DNA from: Fictibacillus phosphorivorans
GTDB lineage: Bacteria > Bacillota > Bacilli > Bacillales > Fictibacillaceae
Length of the DNA: 64,000 nt
Direction: 5' to 3'
Assembly (NCBI RefSeq): GCF_007673525.1
Contig: NZ_VDZU01000002.1
Span: 94,175-158,174, forward strand
In this document: one piece after another, positions 24,437 through 32,869 of the stretch
Position numbering within the stretch: the first letter of the stretch is position 1
Layout of the letters: each line of letters begins with the position of its first letter
Position numbers and translations under genes: made by a program
Notes under the pieces: generated by a model
The model's database searches: none
Seen by the model: the letters and a program-made list of their open reading frames with translations, nothing else
Told to the model about the DNA's origin: nothing

Positions 24437-25929
24437 ACGGATCGAACCCCCATTGCGTCATGTTTCTCTGCCATCATGGTTGTTGTGATACGGGCAGATT
24501 CCATGATTGTAGGAAGACCGCTTCCCGGATGAGTACCACCGCCAACTAGCCATAATCCTTCTATTTCTTTTTGTTTATTATGTGGCCTGAAGTACATCAT
24601 TTGGGTTAATTGATGACCTAGGTTAAACGTTGCTCCTTTATAAACTGAGAGTTTGTTTTCCCAATCTAGCGGCGTAAACATATATTCTGTTTCAATATGC
24701 TGTTCCAAATCTTTAAAATCAGTTCGTTCTTGAAGCTGCTCTAGAACTAGCTTTTTAAAATCATGCTTATGATGCTCCCAATCGATCAAGCTAAAATTGT
24801 TAGGAACAGGAGCTAAGATGTAAAGCGCTGATTTCCCTTCAGGAGCAAGAGTTGGATCTGTTACAGAAGGATTATGAATATAGATGGAAGGATCTTGAGA
24901 CAGAATCTTCTTCTTCGTAATCTCTTCAACATTCTTACGATAATCTTCAGAAAAAACGATCGTATGATGTGGAAGGTCGTACTTCTTATCCACACCAACG
25001 TAAAGCATAAAAGCAGAACAAGAATAGCTCTTTTTCATTAGTTTGTCGCTCGTATATTTTTTTGTAGATCCTTTAGGCAGCAACTTTTCCATTGCATGAG
25101 CAAAATCCGCATTAACTACTACTTCATCCGCAAACACTTTTTCACCTGAATCGAGTTGAAGTCCCTTCACTCTGCCTTTTTCAATAATAAGTTCTTTTAC
25201 ACCTGATGAAGTTACTACTTCACCACCGTACTCTTTAATCACTTTAACCATTGCCTCTGTAATTTTGTTCACACCGCCTACAGGGTGATAAACTCCGTAT
25301 GCGTGTTCCATATAAGAAAGAATCGTAAACGCACCCGGACATTCCCAAGGAGACATGCCCAAATATTTTGCCTGAAACGTAAATGCGAGTCGGAGTCTTT
25401 CATCAGAGAAATACTTTGAAAGTTGATCGTGTAATGAATCTGTCACCGTTAACTTCGGCAAAGCTTTTATAAATTTAAGCTGTAAATAATCCAACAAAGA
25501 ATCATGCTTATTTTGTAAGATGGGCATGAGTGCTTCGAACTTCTCTTTTTCTTTCTTCATAAAACGTCGATAGCCTTCACCATTGCCAGGAAAGACAGCT
25601 TCAATATTTTTATACATGACAGATTGATCAGTTGTAGAATCAATCGTTGCATCTTTAAATTTCAGCTGATACATTGGTTCAAGTCTTTTCAACTCGATAT
25701 AATCTTCTAAGCGTCGATCGGCAAGCTGAAACATTTCCTCCAAGATGTGAGGCATATTTAAAAAGGTTGGACCCCTATCAAACGTATAACCATCTTGATG
25801 AAAAGCAGAAGTACGCCCACCGATGAACGGTTGTTTTTCGTATACTGTCACTTGATATCCCTTACTGGCTAAAAGCATTCCTGCAGTTAAACCACCAGGA
25901 CCAGCACCAATTACAGCTACTGATTTCAT
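24433..25929 (-). CDS. crtN: Dehydrosqualene desaturase-type enzyme (CrtN-like, first copy)
   Basis: FAD-dependent desaturase-family enzyme, 498 residues, first gene of the crtN-crtN-crtM operon. Motifs: VAVIGAGPGGLTAGMLLASKGYQVTVYEK, GGRTSAFHQDGYTFDRGPTFLNMP, FQAKYLGMSPWECPGAFTILSYMEHAYGVYHPVGGVNKI, SYSCSAFMLYVGVDKKYD, QDPSIYIHNPSVTDPTLAPEGKSALYILAPVPN and VGGGTHPGSGLPTIMESAR. SYSCSAFMLY and EGKSALYIL are shared with S. aureus CrtN. Several bacilli carry two or three such paralogues (CrtNa, CrtNb, CrtNc); which step each performs is not evident. Confidence 0.87.
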   Translation of the reverse strand: MKSVAVIGAGPGGLTAGMLLASKGYQVTVYEKQPFIGGRTSAFHQDGYTFDRGPTFLNMPHILEEMFQLADRRLEDYIELKRLEPMYQLKFKDATIDSTTDQSVMYKNIEAVFPGNGEGYRRFMKKEKEKFEALMPILQNKHDSLLDYLQLKFIKALPKLTVTDSLHDQLSKYFSDERLRLAFTFQAKYLGMSPWECPGAFTILSYMEHAYGVYHPVGGVNKITEAMVKVIKEYGGEVVTSSGVKELIIEKGRVKGLQLDSGEKVFADEVVVNADFAHAMEKLLPKGSTKKYTSDKLMKKSYSCSAFMLYVGVDKKYDLPHHTIVFSEDYRKNVEEITKKKILSQDPSIYIHNPSVTDPTLAPEGKSALYILAPVPNNFSLIDWEHHKHDFKKLVLEQLQERTDFKDLEQHIETEYMFTPLDWENKLSVYKGATFNLGHQLTQMMYFRPHNKQKEIEGLWLVGGGTHPGSGLPTIMESARITTTMMAEKHDAMGVRSV

Positions 25930-25951
25930 ACATGCATACCTTCCTTCTACT

Positions 25952-25991
25952 TTTACAAACTATATACAAAATATTATACAAAAATTATACG
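25952..25991 (-). promoter_or_regulatory. CarH/LitR-type operator of the crtN-crtN-crtM operon
   Basis: On the plus strand, TTTACA (25952), TATACA (25963), TATACA (25975) and TATACG (25986) are spaced 11, 12 and 11 bp. They cover the -10 element and the expected start of transcription, a position suited to repression. The same TnTACA/11-bp architecture occurs at 16110-16137 at the other carotenoid promoter. Confidence 0.6.
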
Positions 25992-26013
25992 ATGCGAGTT
26001 CTACAATTGGCAA
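25984..26013 (-). promoter_or_regulatory. Promoter of the crtN-crtN-crtM operon
   Basis: Read leftward, TTGCCA (26008-26013), 18 nt, TATAAT (25984-25989), about 55 nt before the crtN ATG. Confidence 0.75.
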
Positions 26014-26030
26014 ATTTAAAAGATATTAAA

Positions 26031-26066
26031 AAGCACACTCAAAAAAAGATTCATTGATGTGTGCTT
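26031..26066. repeat. Inverted repeat upstream of the crtN promoter
   Basis: AAGCACAC at 26031-26038 and GTGTGCTT at 26059-26066 form a perfect 8-bp inverted repeat with a 20-nt loop. Too long a loop and no T-run for a confident terminator; it may be an operator. Confidence 0.35.
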
Positions 26067-26170
26067 CTTCACATATGGTGTGTATGTAACTTCGACGAAA
26101 AAAATAGAAAACCTTCCCAAACAGTTAAATAAAATAAACTTTAAACATAAAACATAAAATGCGACAAATG

Positions 26171-26201
26171 ACCAAAAAAGCCTGTAGATTCTACAGGCTT
26201 T
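26171..26201 (-). terminator. Terminator of the small membrane protein gene
   Basis: AAAGCCTGTAG-ATT-CTACAGGCTTT, a perfect 11-bp stem, with TTTTTT following on the minus strand. Confidence 0.9.
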
Positions 26202-26208
26202 CTGAACA

Positions 26209-26379
26209 TCATTCTTTTGAATGTTTTTCTTTGTGATTAAGATAGTCTTCTTCTTCATTTTTTGGCTTTTTCTTTCTAGCTTGGCGCACAATCAATATAA
26301 CAATAATGACAACTAATAATAAGCTGACATTCAGGAAGCCTCCAAAAAACTTAAAGAGTTCAGACATAAAGTTATCCAT
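26209..26379 (-). CDS. Small single-span membrane protein (56 residues)
   Basis: A short gene supported by a good ribosome site (AGAGGTGA, 6 nt from the ATG at 26379) and a strong terminator 8 nt after its stop. The protein begins MDNFMSELFKFFGGFLNVSL, has one helix (about residues 17-32, LNVSLLLVVIIVILIV) and a basic then acidic cytoplasmic tail (RQARKKKPKNEEEDYLNHK). It lies 43 nt downstream of the sensor kinase and is read in the same direction, so the two may form an operon. I do not recognise the family. Confidence 0.7.
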   Translation of the reverse strand: MDNFMSELFKFFGGFLNVSLLLVVIIVILIVRQARKKKPKNEEEDYLNHKEKHSKE

Positions 26380-26422
26380 GCTGCTTCACCTCTTCTCAGC
26401 ATTTTCCCCTTTTTTATGGTTT

Positions 26423-27691
26423 TTAAACCGTTTCTCTACTAAGAAGATGTGTGAGGGGCAGCGTGACACTAACTTTTGTACCTTTCCCTAACTTGCTCGC
26501 ATAATCAACTCTTCCTCCCATCGATTCAATGATTCGCGTAGATACCATCGTCCCTAAACCAGTGCCTTGCTCTTTCGTAGAAAAGAAAAGAGAACCCACA
26601 CGCGCGAGCTGTTCTTTTGTCATTCCTTTACCGGTATCCCTCACGATAATCTTAACAGCGTCATCCTCTTCTATTAGTTTTATTGTCACACGCCCTTCTT
26701 TTGGCGTTGCCTCTACTGCATTCTTTAAAATATTTATTAGTGCTTGTTTTAACTGATTTCGGTCCGTTGTTAATACAGCATCTGATTCAATAGTGTGTGT
26801 GAGCGAAATTCCTTCCTTTAACGCATAAGGATTTAAAAGGATACTTAATTCCATGACTAATAAAGGAAGTGGAAATGTTTCAATCTTTTTAAATTCAGGT
26901 TTGGCAAAGTTTAAATAGTCGCTGATGATATTTTCCGCTCTGCCTAATTCACTTAAGATGAGTGGATAGTAATGCTTATGCCGCTCGTCTTCCCCTTCCA
27001 TCAACTGAAGAAATCCTTTTACAACGGTTAAGGGATTACGAACTTCATGTGCGATGGATGCCGCGAGTTCACCGAGCGTATGCTGCTTTTCAGAACGCCT
27101 GATCTCATCCTTCATCAAGTTTCTTTCAATGACAGATTCATTTAATACAGCTGCGAAGACCACAGCTAAGATTTGAATGGTTCCGAACACACATATGTAT
27201 AGTACTAATTTTTGATCAAACACTAAAAAGTTTTCATTAAAATATAGATAAATTAACAGGATGATCAATTGTACAAGTGCTGGCCATGACCCTGTGATAA
27301 TCGAAAGATAAACTCTCTTTTTGGGGTTAGATTTCCAGAAGCAGTTATAGATAAGAAAAGGGACAGCACAAGAAACAACTGCGACAATATACGCTAAAAA
27401 TAGGGTTTCACCACCCATAGCGGTTCTAGTCAGCATAAGGGCAGCAATCGTTATCATTCCAGATATAGGACCACCATAAAAAATAGAAAGAACGACAGGA
27501 ACATACCTCAAATCCCAGTACAGCGATGAATCATAATAAGCAAAATACATACAGAGCGATGCAGCTGCTCCATATAACAAGCCTAAGAAATAGGGTGATC
27601 TTCCTATCTTTCGATGTTCGAACAAAAAGCTATAGCTTAATACGGGCGCAAGAACAATTAATACATGTAAAAGCAGCTTCTCAACAATCAT
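26423..27691 (-). CDS. KinB-like membrane sensor histidine kinase
   Basis: 422-residue sensor kinase. The N-terminal half has six or so helices with the 5TM-5TMR pattern (RYVPVVLSIFYGGPISGMITIAALMLTR). It is followed by the dimerisation/phosphoacceptor helix ELAASIAHEVRNPLTVVKGFLQLM (H box) and a HATPase domain with the N box NQLKQALINILKNAVEA, G1 DTGKGM and G2 GTGLGTMVS. Length and layout resemble the sporulation kinase KinB. No response regulator is adjacent, which is also typical of sporulation phosphorelay kinases. Start ATG behind AAGGAG. The signal sensed is unknown. Confidence 0.85.
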   Translation of the reverse strand: MIVEKLLLHVLIVLAPVLSYSFLFEHRKIGRSPYFLGLLYGAAASLCMYFAYYDSSLYWDLRYVPVVLSIFYGGPISGMITIAALMLTRTAMGGETLFLAYIVAVVSCAVPFLIYNCFWKSNPKKRVYLSIITGSWPALVQLIILLIYLYFNENFLVFDQKLVLYICVFGTIQILAVVFAAVLNESVIERNLMKDEIRRSEKQHTLGELAASIAHEVRNPLTVVKGFLQLMEGEDERHKHYYPLILSELGRAENIISDYLNFAKPEFKKIETFPLPLLVMELSILLNPYALKEGISLTHTIESDAVLTTDRNQLKQALINILKNAVEATPKEGRVTIKLIEEDDAVKIIVRDTGKGMTKEQLARVGSLFFSTKEQGTGLGTMVSTRIIESMGGRVDYASKLGKGTKVSVTLPLTHLLSRETV

Positions 27692-27734
27692 TCTATACTC
27701 CTTAGTCCGAGTGTCTTATGCTCTATCAATACGA

Positions 27735-27771
27735 CAAAAAAAGGGCAATCCCTTCAAGAATCGCCCTTTTT
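27735..27771 (-). terminator. Terminator of the ABC exporter pair
   Basis: AAAAAGGGC and GCCCTTTTT form the stem (with GAT/ATT inner pairing), A-run and T-run on both sides. Confidence 0.8.
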
Positions 27772-27810
27772 ATTATGACTAAAGCCTCATTTCCTAACCT
27801 CATCCTCCGA

Positions 27811-29610
27811 TCAAGCATCTTGTTTTAATTGACTATGATATAGAGAATGATAGAATTTCTTGTTTTTGAGTAACTCCTCGTGTGTCCCTTTTTCGAGAAT
27901 ACCACCATCGTGAAGGACTAAAATTTGGTCAGCCTGTTGAATCGTGTTCAATCGATGTGCGATCACAAAGCTCGTTCTACCCTGCATAAGACGCTGCAAC
28001 GCTTCTTGTATCTTCATCTCAGTTATCGTATCAATAGAGCTAGTCGCTTCATCTAAGATTAGTAGTGACGGATCCGCTAAAATTGCTCTTGCAATAGAAA
28101 GAAGCTGCTTTTGTCCCTGACTGATGCCGCTACCTTCTTGGTTCAGTATCGTTTTATATCCTTTAGGCAGCTTCTGAACGAAAGAATGAGCATTCGCTAG
28201 CTTTGCAGCATTCACTACTTCTTCATCCGTAGCATTCAACCGTCCGTACCGAATATTCTCAAGGATTGTTCCTTCAAACAAAAAAGAATCTTGAAGAACA
28301 AACCCCATATGACTTCGAAGCGAGCTCCTTTTCACTTTTTTAATATCATGTCCATCAATCAAGATCTGACCGCTATCGCTCTCGTAAAACCTGGAAAGCA
28401 GATTTACGATAGTTGTCTTGCCTGCACCGGTCGGTCCTACTAACGCTACCGTCTCTCCTTCATTTACGGAAAAACTCAAGTCGCTCACAGTTTTCTCATC
28501 CTTTTCATAAGAGAAAGAAACATCTCGAAACTCTACTTTACCTTTTACAGCAGACAGTTCAGTAGCACCTGTTTCATCCATCTCCTCTTGTGATTCATCC
28601 AGGATTTCAAAGACTCTCTCCGCACCAGCAACGGCAGACAATAACGTATTAAATTGGTTGGCTAAATCATTGAGCGGTCTTGTAAATTGTCTAGAATACT
28701 CAACGAATATAACGATTACACCGATCGATACTTTCCCATTCAACGCAAGTACGCCGCCTATTCCCGCTATTAACGCAAAGCTTCCATTGTTAAGCACGTT
28801 CATCAATTTCGGAATAAAGCCTGAGAAAGTCTGCGCCCAATATCCAGACTCTCTCAACCGTTCGTTCTTAGCCATAAATTCTTCCATCACTCTTTTTTCC
28901 TGCGAAAATGATTTTACAATGCGCTGGCCAGAAGTGATCTCTTCAATATAACCATTGATCTCACCCAGATTTCTTTGTTGTTCTTTAAACCGAGCGCCTG
29001 TTCTTTTCGTAATCCACTTTAACCCAAAGAACATGAGTGGCACGATAGATAAAGAGATCAACGTCAGTATCGGACTTAAATAGATCATGACACCCACTGT
29101 TCCAACGAGGGTGAGTATGCTTGAGAACACTTGAATAAACGAACTGTTCAACGTGGAACTGACGTTTTCTATATCATTCGTCACACGGCTCATCAGTTCA
29201 CCATGTTGACGTTTATCAAAAAAGGAAATCGATAATCGATGAAACTGGTTAAACAGATCATTTCTCATTTTTAACACGGTATCTTGCGCAATTCCAATCA
29301 TCCAATAGTTTTGCAGCCAAGTAGAAAGAGATTGTCCTACAAAAACAAAGATAAGACCTAATAAAAGTTTGTTTAGTCCTTCTATATTTTCTTTGACAAT
29401 ATACGAGTCTATAGCCATACCGATCAGAAATGGCCCGAGTAAACTTAAAGCCGAGCTTATGATGACCATAAGCAAGACTAGACTAAGCAGAAATTTTTGA
29501 TCAGAAAAGTAGCTTCCGATTCGTTTAATGGTACTTGCCCAATTTTTCGGTTTTACTTTTTTTCCAAATAAATGATTATGTGGATGAGGTCTGTTTGAAT
29601 CCTTTGACAT
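27811..29610 (-). CDS. ABC exporter half-transporter, second subunit (ABCB/MsbA type)
   Basis: Fusion of a six-helix membrane domain (about residues 20-330) and an ATPase domain, 599 residues from the ATG at 29610, which follows GGGGAGGAGG; an upstream in-frame start at 29631 has no ribosome site. ATPase motifs: Walker A GPTGAGKTT, Q-loop VLQDSFLFEGTI, signature ISQGQKQLLSIARAI (non-canonical ISQGQ), Walker B SLLILDEATSSID and the H-loop VIAHRLNTI. It overlaps the upstream half-transporter by 35 nt. The pair most resembles YfiB/YfiC-type heterodimeric exporters of bacilli, likely for drugs or lipids. Confidence 0.87.
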   Translation of the reverse strand: MSKDSNRPHPHNHLFGKKVKPKNWASTIKRIGSYFSDQKFLLSLVLLMVIISSALSLLGPFLIGMAIDSYIVKENIEGLNKLLLGLIFVFVGQSLSTWLQNYWMIGIAQDTVLKMRNDLFNQFHRLSISFFDKRQHGELMSRVTNDIENVSSTLNSSFIQVFSSILTLVGTVGVMIYLSPILTLISLSIVPLMFFGLKWITKRTGARFKEQQRNLGEINGYIEEITSGQRIVKSFSQEKRVMEEFMAKNERLRESGYWAQTFSGFIPKLMNVLNNGSFALIAGIGGVLALNGKVSIGVIVIFVEYSRQFTRPLNDLANQFNTLLSAVAGAERVFEILDESQEEMDETGATELSAVKGKVEFRDVSFSYEKDEKTVSDLSFSVNEGETVALVGPTGAGKTTIVNLLSRFYESDSGQILIDGHDIKKVKRSSLRSHMGFVLQDSFLFEGTILENIRYGRLNATDEEVVNAAKLANAHSFVQKLPKGYKTILNQEGSGISQGQKQLLSIARAILADPSLLILDEATSSIDTITEMKIQEALQRLMQGRTSFVIAHRLNTIQQADQILVLHDGGILEKGTHEELLKNKKFYHSLYHSQLKQDA

Positions 29611-31333
29611 GCTGAAAGTCCTCCTCCCCAAACTGTGATTGAACGATTTTTACATATAACGGTGAGGTATTCAACAGTTCTTCGTGAGTACCCCATGCTT
29701 CAACAGCTCCATCGTCTAAAAGCAAAATATGATCAGCTTCCATCGCTGTACTAATTTTTTGCGTAATAATAAACGTTGTACAAGAATATGTTCTTAACGC
29801 TTTTAACAGCTTTCCTTCTGTTTTTAAATCCAATGCACTCGTACTATCATCAAGCATGAGTATTTTTGGCTTACGAACGAGTGCTCTTGCAATAGACAAG
29901 CGCTGCTTCTGTCCACCAGAAAGGTTTACACCACGCTGGCCGACTCGAGTATCATATTGATTCGGTAATTTTTCCACAGTCTCATGAATTTGTGCATCAA
30001 CGGCTGCAGATATGATCTCATCAGAAGTAGCTTCCTCTTTACCCCAACCTATATTCTCTGAAATTGATCCGGTAAACAGAACAGCTTCTTGAGGAACCAC
30101 TCCAATACCTTTTCGCAAGGTTTCGATCGGATAGTTCATTACATTTTTTCCATCAACTAGTACTTCACCTTCTGTTACATCATAAAGCCTCGGTACGAGC
30201 TGAAAGAGTGAGGTCTTACCTGAACCAGTTGAACCAAGAATCGCTAGCGTCTCTCCTGGTTTTACTGAAAAAGAAAGATTTCTTAGAACCGGAACATCAC
30301 TTCCTGGATAGTGAAAAGAAACTTTTTTAAATTCGACTGCTCCGTTACCTATCTTCAGAGAGTGGTCTGTATCTTGAGATTCAACGAGGTCTATCTCTGT
30401 ATCTAGCACTTCTCCGATTCGCTGTGCAGATGCTTTTGCACGTGAGAAAGCCATAATAATAAACGATATTATTGTTAGTACAGAGGAAATACGGAATGAG
30501 TAGTTTACGATCGCTACCACCTCTCCTACTTCAATTGACCCCATACTCACCTGTCTGCTGCCGAACCAAAGAATAAACAGAATTCCAATATTCATGACAA
30601 ACAATAAGACAGGAATCGATACTTCGATCAAACGAAGAGAGAAGACTGTTTTTTCCTTCAACTCTCCACTCGCTTGTTCAAAGCGATTCTTCTCGAAATC
30701 TCTCCGTAAGAACGCTTTAATCAGTCGCATTCCCATTAGATTTTCACGCATGACACGATTCACACCATCGAGCTTATCTTGCACATCTCTAAACATACTG
30801 CCAGCCGTTTGGAGAACCCATTTTAAGAAAAATAACAAGAACGGTAATATAACCACTAGCACTAAAGCCAGTTTCCAGTTCACGATTAAAGACATGATCA
30901 CACCACCGGCTAGTAATAGTGGTGCTCGAAGCATGATCCTCAAACTCATAAATACTGTATTCTGAAGTTGCGTCACATCATTTGTCATTCGTGTTATTAA
31001 CGACGAGGCAGGGAACTTATTGAAATTCACAAAAGAAAAAGACTGCACCTTCTCAAATACACGCCGTCTAATATCAAAACCATAGTTCTGACTAACATGT
31101 GCTGAGAAGAACGAATTCGCAATTCCTGCTGCAAATGCGACTAGAGCCAGCCCAAACATGACAGCTCCCCAGTACTTTATTACACTCAAGTCGCTCTTCA
31201 AGATGCCATCATCAATAATCTTAGCCATGATCAATGGCTGCAGAAGTTCAACCCCAAGTTCAGTTAACGTTAAAAATAAAGCAACTCCGATTGCGACACG
31301 GTATGCTTTTAAATACGAAAATACTTTCCACAT
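29576..31333 (-). CDS. ABC exporter half-transporter, first subunit (ABCB/MsbA type)
   Basis: 585-residue half-transporter, six helices then ATPase. Motifs: Walker A GSTGSGKTS, Q-loop VPQEAVLFTGSI, signature LSGGQKQRLSIARAL and H-loop IITQKIST, where the usual catalytic His is replaced by Gln. The Walker B is KILMLDDSTSALD, with Asp in place of the catalytic Glu. The first subunit therefore carries a degenerate catalytic site and the second a complete one, the arrangement seen in asymmetric heterodimeric exporters. ATG behind GGGGGAT. Operon of two genes. Confidence 0.87.
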   Translation of the reverse strand: MWKVFSYLKAYRVAIGVALFLTLTELGVELLQPLIMAKIIDDGILKSDLSVIKYWGAVMFGLALVAFAAGIANSFFSAHVSQNYGFDIRRRVFEKVQSFSFVNFNKFPASSLITRMTNDVTQLQNTVFMSLRIMLRAPLLLAGGVIMSLIVNWKLALVLVVILPFLLFFLKWVLQTAGSMFRDVQDKLDGVNRVMRENLMGMRLIKAFLRRDFEKNRFEQASGELKEKTVFSLRLIEVSIPVLLFVMNIGILFILWFGSRQVSMGSIEVGEVVAIVNYSFRISSVLTIISFIIMAFSRAKASAQRIGEVLDTEIDLVESQDTDHSLKIGNGAVEFKKVSFHYPGSDVPVLRNLSFSVKPGETLAILGSTGSGKTSLFQLVPRLYDVTEGEVLVDGKNVMNYPIETLRKGIGVVPQEAVLFTGSISENIGWGKEEATSDEIISAAVDAQIHETVEKLPNQYDTRVGQRGVNLSGGQKQRLSIARALVRKPKILMLDDSTSALDLKTEGKLLKALRTYSCTTFIITQKISTAMEADHILLLDDGAVEAWGTHEELLNTSPLYVKIVQSQFGEEDFQHVKGFKQTSST

Positions 31334-31442
31334 AATTTATCCCCCGAACGTCACCGATGTTTAACAAACTTAACCATCTATTAGTATTTTATCCTTTTTC
31401 TTAAAAATATTTAACTATTTCGACTTCTTATCCTATTTTTTA

Positions 31443-31480
31443 GTAAAAAGAAAACCCGCCTATTTGTTCAGCGGGTCTTT
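31443..31480 (-). terminator. Terminator of the CDF transporter gene
   Basis: CCCGC and GCGGG pair around a loop that contains the stop codon of the CDF gene; TTTTCTTTTT follows on the minus strand. Confidence 0.7.
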
Positions 31481-32466
31481 TCTGTATTATCTTCTTTTCC
31501 GTTCACTTCAATTTCTGCCTTCTTTGGCCACGTTTTCACATGGTCAGTTTCTAATATTCCCATCGTAACATCACCAATGTCTGTATCTTCTAAAAGCTTA
31601 TCTCTCACCCGATACTTTATATCATCTGCGTCTGCCAGAGTAAATCCTTCTTTAAGTTCAATATAGCTTTCTACATGGTATCTTCGGCCTTCTTGCAAAA
31701 TTCGTAGTTCTTTAATATCCACGACATCCTGGTCTGAAAGAATCATATTCGCAATACGGTCTTCAACTACTTTTGGGGCTGCAACTCCAATCAGTCCTCG
31801 CGTGTTTTCGATTCCTAACTTAAATGCTACAACAACGAGAAGGATTCCTATCAATAATGTTCCGATACCATCTAATATATATGCTCCGGTTAAGTCTGCT
31901 AATACGATAGATATAAGTGCTAACAAAGCCCCAGAAGTCGCGATTAAGTCTTCATAAAAAACTAAGCGGGTTGGGGGTGCAGCTAAAGCAACATTCTTAA
32001 AAGATTCCTTTACGATCCCGAATCCTTTTGCATCACTTCTCGTCTCGTGAACAATCTCCTTCATCGCCTTTATGAGGATAAAGCCATCAACCAAGATCGC
32101 TAGTATCATAATTGATATATTTAATAATAGATTCGTTGAAGATTGTGGATCTTGTATAAGCTTCCACCCTTTTAAAATCGTTTCGTAAGCCATGATAGAA
32201 ACCACGATTACAGCTACTAAAACGAACAGATTCACCACGCGACCAAAACCTGCAGGAAATCGCTTAGTAGGTTCCTTTTCAGAAAGAGCACTTCCGAAAA
32301 ATACAAACGCCTGATTTAGTGCATCTGCAGCTGAATGCAGAGTTGTCGCAAACATGGCACCACTTCCGCTGACTGCAGCAGCAATTCCTTTAGCAATAGC
32401 AAGTACTGTGTTTCCTAATGCGGCAATGCCGGACGATTTATTTCCTTTTTTAAGTAGTTCAATCAA
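31468..32466 (-). CDS. Cation diffusion facilitator transporter, ZnT9-like subgroup
   Basis: 332-residue metal-proton antiporter of the CDF family. Helix 2 carries MFATTLHSAADALNQAFVFFG (His and Asp of the transport site) and helix 5 has VFYEDLIATSGALLALISI, where Glu-Asp replaces the usual His-x-x-x-Asp. The HSxADxxNQ and YED patterns are those of the ZnT9-like subgroup rather than classical CzcD/ZitB. A C-terminal cytoplasmic ferredoxin-like domain follows (about residues 215-305, VVDIKELRILQEGRRYHVESYIEL). Starts at TTG behind GGAGG. The transported metal is uncertain. Confidence 0.85.
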   Translation of the reverse strand: MIELLKKGNKSSGIAALGNTVLAIAKGIAAAVSGSGAMFATTLHSAADALNQAFVFFGSALSEKEPTKRFPAGFGRVVNLFVLVAVIVVSIMAYETILKGWKLIQDPQSSTNLLLNISIMILAILVDGFILIKAMKEIVHETRSDAKGFGIVKESFKNVALAAPPTRLVFYEDLIATSGALLALISIVLADLTGAYILDGIGTLLIGILLVVVAFKLGIENTRGLIGVAAPKVVEDRIANMILSDQDVVDIKELRILQEGRRYHVESYIELKEGFTLADADDIKYRVRDKLLEDTDIGDVTMGILETDHVKTWPKKAEIEVNGKEDNTEKTR

Positions 32467-32740
32467 AGGTCTGCCTCCACTCTTGTTTTGTATTTTTTTA
32501 CATTCATAATAACTGGTTAATCTTATTCTTTGTGACTACGTTATCGAAGCTTAGATTGCGTACCCCATACAACAGCTAATTGCGGTAGGTAGCTTGAATG
32601 ACTCTCCTTGGAAAGAAAGTGTAACTGAACACGGAAATCAATTACTTTTAAATGCACCAAAGTATACGAAAACACATTTTAATAAGCTCTTTCCTAAAAA
32701 ATTGTTGCTTTAGGATATTCTCTTGTTCTCTTCCTTGCAA
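32467..32740. other. Intergenic region with a decayed repeat remnant
   Basis: No gene is supported. Positions 32611-32686 resemble, with many substitutions, the stretch 32840-32914: both share a GGAAATCAAY core, ACAAAGTA/CCAAAGTA, AAAACA and end in TTTTAATAAG. This looks like the right end and flank of a former second copy of the repeat element that follows. Confidence 0.65.
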
Positions 32741-32869
32741 GTTGATTGAAGCGCAAGGTGGCGAGACTCCTGCGGGACGAGCGGTCAGGTGAGACACTTA
32801 GAGGCGCAAAGCGGCAAGTGGCTCACCGGTCGCCCCGCGGAAAGCGAGCAACCTGGAGCGGAAATCAAC
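32741..32869. repeat. Bacillaceae-type intergenic repeat element (about 129 bp, palindromic ends)
   Basis: The element starts with GTTGATT and ends with AATCAAC. Inside are the GGCGAGACTCCTGCGGGACG block, a GGTGAGAC...GGCTCACC hairpin arm and CCCCGCGGAAAGCGAG. This GC-rich sequence is out of character with the AT-rich surroundings. It matches from memory the non-coding repeat scattered in many Bacillus-group genomes (CTCCTGCGGGA ... CCGCGGAAAGCGAG ... GCGGAAATCAAC). It encodes nothing; mobility is inferred from its dispersal and inverted ends. Confidence 0.85.

Noticed and set aside
26031..26066. Intrinsic terminator before the crtN promoter
   Set aside because: The loop is 20 nt and no T-run follows on either strand, so it is listed only as an inverted repeat.
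26016..26291. 91-residue leftward open frame overlapping the small membrane protein
   Set aside because: It crosses the terminator at 26171-26201 and overlaps the better supported 56-residue gene in another frame.
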